Below are positions 60,247 through 64,000 of a DNA stretch of 64,000 bases, piece by piece. The stretch is from contig NZ_NESK01000004.1 of NCBI RefSeq assembly GCF_003063415.1, forward strand, positions 62,001 to 126,000, given 5' to 3'. Source of the stretch: Limnohabitans sp. 2KL-17 (GTDB lineage: Bacteria > Pseudomonadota > Gammaproteobacteria > Burkholderiales > Burkholderiaceae_C). How positions within the stretch are numbered: position 1 is the stretch's first letter; each line of letters begins with the position of its first letter. Position numbers and translations under genes: made by a program. Under the pieces are notes generated by a model. It did not search any database. It had not been told where the DNA came from and was given only the letters and a program-made list of their open reading frames with translations.

Positions 60247-61479
60247 ATGGCCGTGGCCTTCATTGTTCTGGCGCAGTGCCTGAGCACCTCACTGTGGTTC
60301 AGTCCCAGCGGTGTGGCCGAAAGCTTGGTGCTCGAATGGCAGCTGAGCGCGGCCGCTTTTAGCTGGCTGCTGGCGGCCACCCAACTTGGCTTCATTGCGG
60401 GCACGCTCGCTTTTGCCTTCAGCGGCGTGGCGGACCGCTTTCAGCCCACACGGATTTTTGTGGTGTGCAGCTTGCTGGGGGCGCTTACCAATGCGGCCGT
60501 CACGTGGGGAGTGACCGATTACGGTGTGTTCTGGAGTCTGCGTTTTGTTGTGGGCATTTGCCTGGCCGGCATTTACCCGCTGGGCATGAAGATGCTGGTG
60601 CAGCGCGTGGACAGCAATCCGGCCGCAGCCTTGGGCTGGCTGGTGGGCATGCTGACTTTAGGCACGGCTATGCCGCACGGCTTACGAGCCCTGGGCCAAA
60701 GTTGGCCCTGGACCGAAGTGCTGCTCGGCTCGTCGGTGCTGGCGGTGGTTGGTGCGCTGCTGGTGGCCTGGGTGGGCCAGCCGCACAAGCAGCACCAGTC
60801 ACCTTCAGTTCAGACTGGCCTTCAAGTCGCGCCCGTTCGCCTGAACACCCAGGCATTGCGCGAAGTCATCGCAGTGCGCGGCTTTCGCGCTTCGGCGCTG
60901 GGCTACTTTGGACACATGTGGGAGCTGTATGCTTTTTGGAGCGTGCTGCCCTGGCTGAGTCTGCCCATCAGCCGCTCACTGCTTGAAGCTGGGCATGGCT
61001 GGGCACCATCGGTGGCGCTCATCAGTTTTTGTGCCATCGGTATTGGCTTTTTCGGCTGCGTGCTTGGCGGCCTGTGGAGCCGCCGCGTGGGCAGTGCGCG
61101 GGTAGCGGCAACAGCCTTGGCCGCATCGGGCCTGATGTGCTTGGTCTACCCCTTCATACCCGGCACATGGCCGCTAGTGCAACTAGGATGTTTGATGTTC
61201 TGGGGTATTTGCGTAGTGGCCGACTCGCCACAGTTTTCGGCCATATCCGCACAGCAAGCGCCGCCGCAGTGGCTCGGCAGTGCACTGGTGCTCCAAAACG
61301 GCGTGGGGTTTTTAATTACCGTGGTCAGCATCTTGCTGTTGGGCTGGGCCGTGCAAAACTGGGGCAGTATGGCCCTGTTGCTACTGGCCCCCGGCCCGGT
61401 TCTGGGCCTGTGGGCCTTGCAGCCTTTGTTGGCGCCTGACGTGCAGAGCTCGCCACGAACCCTAGCAAAGCCGTTGTAG
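60247..61479 (+). CDS. MFS transporter
   Basis: A 410-residue protein with about twelve hydrophobic helices and MFS features (GVADRFQPTRIFVVCSLLGA as motif A region). An extended loop of about 40 residues lies between helices 6 and 7 (QPHKQHQSPSVQTGLQVAPV). Substrate unknown. I use the ATG at 60247, with AGGA at 11 bases; a TTG at 60178 inside the preceding gene is possible. It is probably co-transcribed with the PLP enzyme, which could mean export of a sulfur compound or amino acid. Confidence 0.75.
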   Translation: MAVAFIVLAQCLSTSLWFSPSGVAESLVLEWQLSAAAFSWLLAATQLGFIAGTLAFAFSGVADRFQPTRIFVVCSLLGALTNAAVTWGVTDYGVFWSLRFVVGICLAGIYPLGMKMLVQRVDSNPAAALGWLVGMLTLGTAMPHGLRALGQSWPWTEVLLGSSVLAVVGALLVAWVGQPHKQHQSPSVQTGLQVAPVRLNTQALREVIAVRGFRASALGYFGHMWELYAFWSVLPWLSLPISRSLLEAGHGWAPSVALISFCAIGIGFFGCVLGGLWSRRVGSARVAATALAASGLMCLVYPFIPGTWPLVQLGCLMFWGICVVADSPQFSAISAQQAPPQWLGSALVLQNGVGFLITVVSILLLGWAVQNWGSMALLLLAPGPVLGLWALQPLLAPDVQSSPRTLAKPL

Positions 61480-61833
61480 AAACCACTCTGCCATGCCAAG
61501 ATTGGCTGTGTACATTCCCCCCCCAGCAGCTGAAACGCTCTCCACAACTTCTGAGCCGCGAGCAGACTACGGGCGACCGCGTCAAGACAGCGCCAAGCGC
61601 CGCGTTTGTGCGCAGTTATGCGGTGGGCAAGCAAGGTGCCATCCCACCAGAACCACAGACCCAGGTTCAGCAACAATGAAAGCGCACGGCACCCCAGAAA
61701 TTCACTGTTCGGTATCGAGCAGCTGGCCAGAACAATTGGCCTATTGGTAGACACTCGCAGCCCTGTAGGCGATGGGCTTGGTACCCGCCATCAACACAAT
61801 CGCCCACAACGGTGGGCTGCTCAAAAGCGATGC
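61480..61833. other. 354-base gap between convergent MFS genes, no gene recognised
   Basis: No product is recognisable in any frame. A minus-strand frame starting at 61754 is open across the gap but carries on into the MFS gene and looks like a chance frame. A run of eight C and a small stem GCCCAC-AACG-GTGGGC (about 61811-61826) are the only structured features. It may be decayed coding DNA. Confidence 0.5.
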
Positions 61834-63015
61834 TCAGTGTCGCCCCACCAGCCTGTAAACCACGGTGCCCAAAACAGACACGCCCACTGCCGCAGCAGTG
61901 AAGGCATAGGGCAGCCAACCCCGGTCCACGCTCTGGGCCACCAGCAGCACGCCAGTCGACTGGCCAAAAAACAGCAGGCAGGCGAACAAGGTCACCGCCG
62001 TACCGCGAGAGGCGGGGGCCATTTGTGTCGCCTGGACCTGCAATGTGTTGTGCAACATGTAAAAGCCAAAGCCCGTGACAAAGCAGCCCAGCATGCCCAG
62101 CACCGGCTGGTTGGCCCAAGCCACCGTCAGCATGCCCAGCGCGATGCAGGCGGTGCCGGCTCTGACCAGACCGCGCTCGCCGCCCAGCCAGCCCATCCAA
62201 CGCCGCGCCAACTGGCTGTAGACCAAGCCCCCCACGCCGTAAAGCATCATCACCGAGCCGGCAAAGACCAGGCTCATGTCGTATTGCTCGTGCAAATGGG
62301 TGGGGATGAAGGCCATGGCGCCAAAAACCAAAGCGCCCTCGATGGACGTCACTGCCAGGACCTGACGCACACGCTTCATGCGAAGGATCTGGAAGGTGTT
62401 GGCAAAGTACGCCTTGAAACTGGTGCCGCCGACGGCAGATGCTTGCGCAGGTGCGTTGCGAAACTTGCGCCACAGCATGAAGGCGGCAACTGAAAACACC
62501 GCAGACAACATGGCAAAAGCACTGCGCCAGCCCAGATGCTCGGCCGCAAAACCCCCGAACCACAAGCCGGCCATCATGCCGCTGACGGTGTAGCCCATGA
62601 ACCTGGCCAGGGTTTCCTGGCGGCGGTCATAGGCCACCTGATCACCAATCCAGGCCATGGACAGCGGGATGATGCCTGCAGCCGCAGCGCCCATAAAGCC
62701 ACGCATGACCACCAACAGCGTGAGGTCTGACGCCATGCTGGTGATGGCACTGAACACCGCGCAGGCCAGCACCGCCAAGGAGATCACACGCAATTTACCG
62801 AAACGGTCTCCCAGCGGCCCGTAAAACAATTGCAACACCCCATAGCACACGGCAAATACCGAGACCACACGCGATGCATCGCCCGTGGTGACCTGGAACT
62901 CTTGCCCCAGCACCACCAGCATCGGGTCGCACAGGCGCATCGAGGCCATGCTGGCAAAGCCCGCCAAGCCCATCACACGCAAGCTGTTGCGCTCAGCTTG
63001 CGCTGTGAATGTCAT
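61834..63015 (-). CDS. MFS transporter, probably for an aromatic acid
   Basis: A 393-residue twelve-helix MFS permease. Motif A appears as GPLGDRFGKLRVISLAVL, and MLYGVGGLVYSQLARRW is its second-half counterpart. It starts four bases after the pmdC stop, so both are in one operon. The context suggests uptake of protocatechuate or a related acid, as PmdK does in Comamonas. Length is a little short of the usual aromatic acid/H+ symporters, so this is inference. Confidence 0.8.
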   Translation of the reverse strand: MTFTAQAERNSLRVMGLAGFASMASMRLCDPMLVVLGQEFQVTTGDASRVVSVFAVCYGVLQLFYGPLGDRFGKLRVISLAVLACAVFSAITSMASDLTLLVVMRGFMGAAAAGIIPLSMAWIGDQVAYDRRQETLARFMGYTVSGMMAGLWFGGFAAEHLGWRSAFAMLSAVFSVAAFMLWRKFRNAPAQASAVGGTSFKAYFANTFQILRMKRVRQVLAVTSIEGALVFGAMAFIPTHLHEQYDMSLVFAGSVMMLYGVGGLVYSQLARRWMGWLGGERGLVRAGTACIALGMLTVAWANQPVLGMLGCFVTGFGFYMLHNTLQVQATQMAPASRGTAVTLFACLLFFGQSTGVLLVAQSVDRGWLPYAFTAAAVGVSVLGTVVYRLVGRH

Positions 63016-63018
63016 CGG

Positions 63019-63975
63019 TCAGCCCATCAGTTGTTGTTCCAGATCGTGCAGGACCTGGTAGCAAGGCAGCACTTGCGCGATGCTCGAGTTTGGCTCGCGG
63101 CCTTGCTGGATCGCCGCGAAAAATTCGCGATCTTGCAACTCGATGCCGTTCATGGACACGGCCACTTGGGAGACATCGATTTTTTCTTCCTTGCCCGTGA
63201 AGAGATCGTCGTAACGCGCCAGGTAGGTGCCGGTGTCGCCGATGTAGCGAAAGTAAGTGCCCAGCGGCCCATCGTTGTTGAAGCTCAGGCTGAGTGTGCA
63301 GAGTGCACCATTGGCGGCCTTGAGCTGGATGCTCATGTCCATGGCGATGCCCAACGCAGGGTGAATTGGGCCCTGGATGGCATTGGCCTTCACGATGGGG
63401 CTGCCGCACTGGTAGGCGAACAGGTCCACCGTGTGGGCAGCGTGGTGCCACAGCAGATGGTCGGTCCAGCTGCGGGCCTGGCCCAGCGCGTTCATGTTGG
63501 TGCGCCGAAAGAAATAGGTCTGCACATCCATTTGCTGAATGTTGAGATCCCCAGCCTGGACCTTGTTGTGCACCCACTGGTGGCTGGGGTTAAAGCGGCG
63601 GGTGTGCCCCACCATGGCCACCAAGCCGGTTTGTTGTTGCACGCGCAAGACTTCCTGGCCGTCTTGGTAGACATCACACAGCGGAATCTCCACCTGCACA
63701 TGTTTGCCGGCTTTCAGGCAAGCCAGAGTCTGGCTGGCGTGCATTTGCGTGGGGGTGCACAAAATCACCGCATCCACCTCTTTCAAAGCCAGTGATTCGT
63801 TCAGGTCGGTGGTGGCATGTGCAATGCTGTATTTGGCAGCGACTTCTTTGGTTTTTTCGATGTCACGGCTGATCAGCGACACGACCTCGACGCCGTCGAT
63901 GTTTCGGATGCCGTCCAGGTGCTTGATGCCGAAGGCACCGGCGCCAGCCAGGGCGACTTTGATGGTTTTGCTCAT
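63019..63975 (-). CDS. pmdC: 4-carboxy-2-hydroxymuconate-6-semialdehyde dehydrogenase (Gfo/Idh/MocA family)
   Basis: A 318-residue Gfo/Idh/MocA oxidoreductase that closely follows LigC/PmdC from memory. The Rossmann motif is VALAGAGAFGIKHLDGI, then VILCTPTQMHASQTLACLKA, VGHTRRFNPSHQWVHNK, QQMDVQTYFFRRTNMNALG and WTDHLLWHHAAHTVDLFAY. LigC/PmdC oxidises the protocatechuate 4,5-cleavage product (hemiacetal form) to 2-pyrone-4,6-dicarboxylate with NADP+. The ATG at 63975 is followed by the standard N-terminus. The rest of a pmd operon would lie beyond the right edge or elsewhere; no pmdAB or pmdD is in the window. Confidence 0.8.
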   Translation of the reverse strand: MSKTIKVALAGAGAFGIKHLDGIRNIDGVEVVSLISRDIEKTKEVAAKYSIAHATTDLNESLALKEVDAVILCTPTQMHASQTLACLKAGKHVQVEIPLCDVYQDGQEVLRVQQQTGLVAMVGHTRRFNPSHQWVHNKVQAGDLNIQQMDVQTYFFRRTNMNALGQARSWTDHLLWHHAAHTVDLFAYQCGSPIVKANAIQGPIHPALGIAMDMSIQLKAANGALCTLSLSFNNDGPLGTYFRYIGDTGTYLARYDDLFTGKEEKIDVSQVAVSMNGIELQDREFFAAIQQGREPNSSIAQVLPCYQVLHDLEQQLMG

Positions 63976-64000
63976 GTGACGTTCTTATAAAAAATGAATC

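Overview
The window is about 58-60 % GC by inspection and looks chromosomal. It suggests a betaproteobacterium of the order Burkholderiales, Comamonadaceae-like. The evidence is the gentisate operon of the nag type, a paaZ-type gene with a PaaR-like palindrome, a DUF748 envelope protein, a Tad pilus locus and a pmdC/ligC homologue. I cannot name the genus. I see no rRNA, tRNA, CRISPR array or intact insertion sequence.

Layout. 1-5.5 kb: the 5' part of paaZ (phenylacetyl-CoA catabolism), divergent from a complete 3-hydroxybenzoate/gentisate operon (nagX-nagI-nagK-nagL) that ends in fumarate plus pyruvate. 5.5-12 kb: an aldo/keto reductase, a very large AsmA-like DUF748 protein, a Crp-type regulator with C-terminal PAS modules and a small unknown ORF. 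12.4-33 kb: a surface-protein and type I secretion block. Two giant tandem paralogues (1347 and 2474 aa) are built of DUF11/SdrD-like repeats and have no Sec signal. They are followed by a terminator and a TolC/LapB-like ABC/HlyD operon, a glutaminase-fold protein with Ser in place of the catalytic Cys, a Gly/Gln-rich exported protein and an RTX protein. 33-43.4 kb: a Tad (Flp) pilus locus on the minus strand, with tadE/tadG divergent. Its first pilin gene carries an amber codon exactly at the conserved EYG tyrosine. 43.5-45.9 kb: aroQ, a 5'-decayed Bug/TctC gene and a beta-hydroxyacid dehydrogenase. 45.9-58.1 kb: a seven-gene, same-strand, tightly packed defence island read as SNF2 helicase, AAA ATPase, DUF4276 TOPRIM-like protein, SIR2 protein, DNA methyltransferase (Mod), RhuM protein and type III restriction helicase-nuclease (Res). 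58.1-64 kb: aroE, a PLP trans-sulfuration-type enzyme with a probable leaderless mRNA, two MFS transporters and a 4-carboxy-2-hydroxymuconate-semialdehyde dehydrogenase (pmdC/ligC).

How it fits together. The catabolic genes point to a cell living on plant-derived and hydroaromatic acids. The aroQ, aroE, MFS and pmdC genes could form one hydroaromatic/protocatechuate neighbourhood now split by the defence island. The adhesin/T1SS block and the Tad pilus are two surface-attachment systems lying side by side.

The best candidates for an undescribed system are (i) the seven-gene composite defence island, in which a SIR2 effector overlaps mod and a PARIS-like ATPase/TOPRIM pair sits between a SNF2 helicase and the restriction-modification genes, and (ii) the giant-repeat-protein/T1SS cassette with its Ser-type glutaminase-fold protein. 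Functions are assigned from motif and family recognition by reading; no database search was run.
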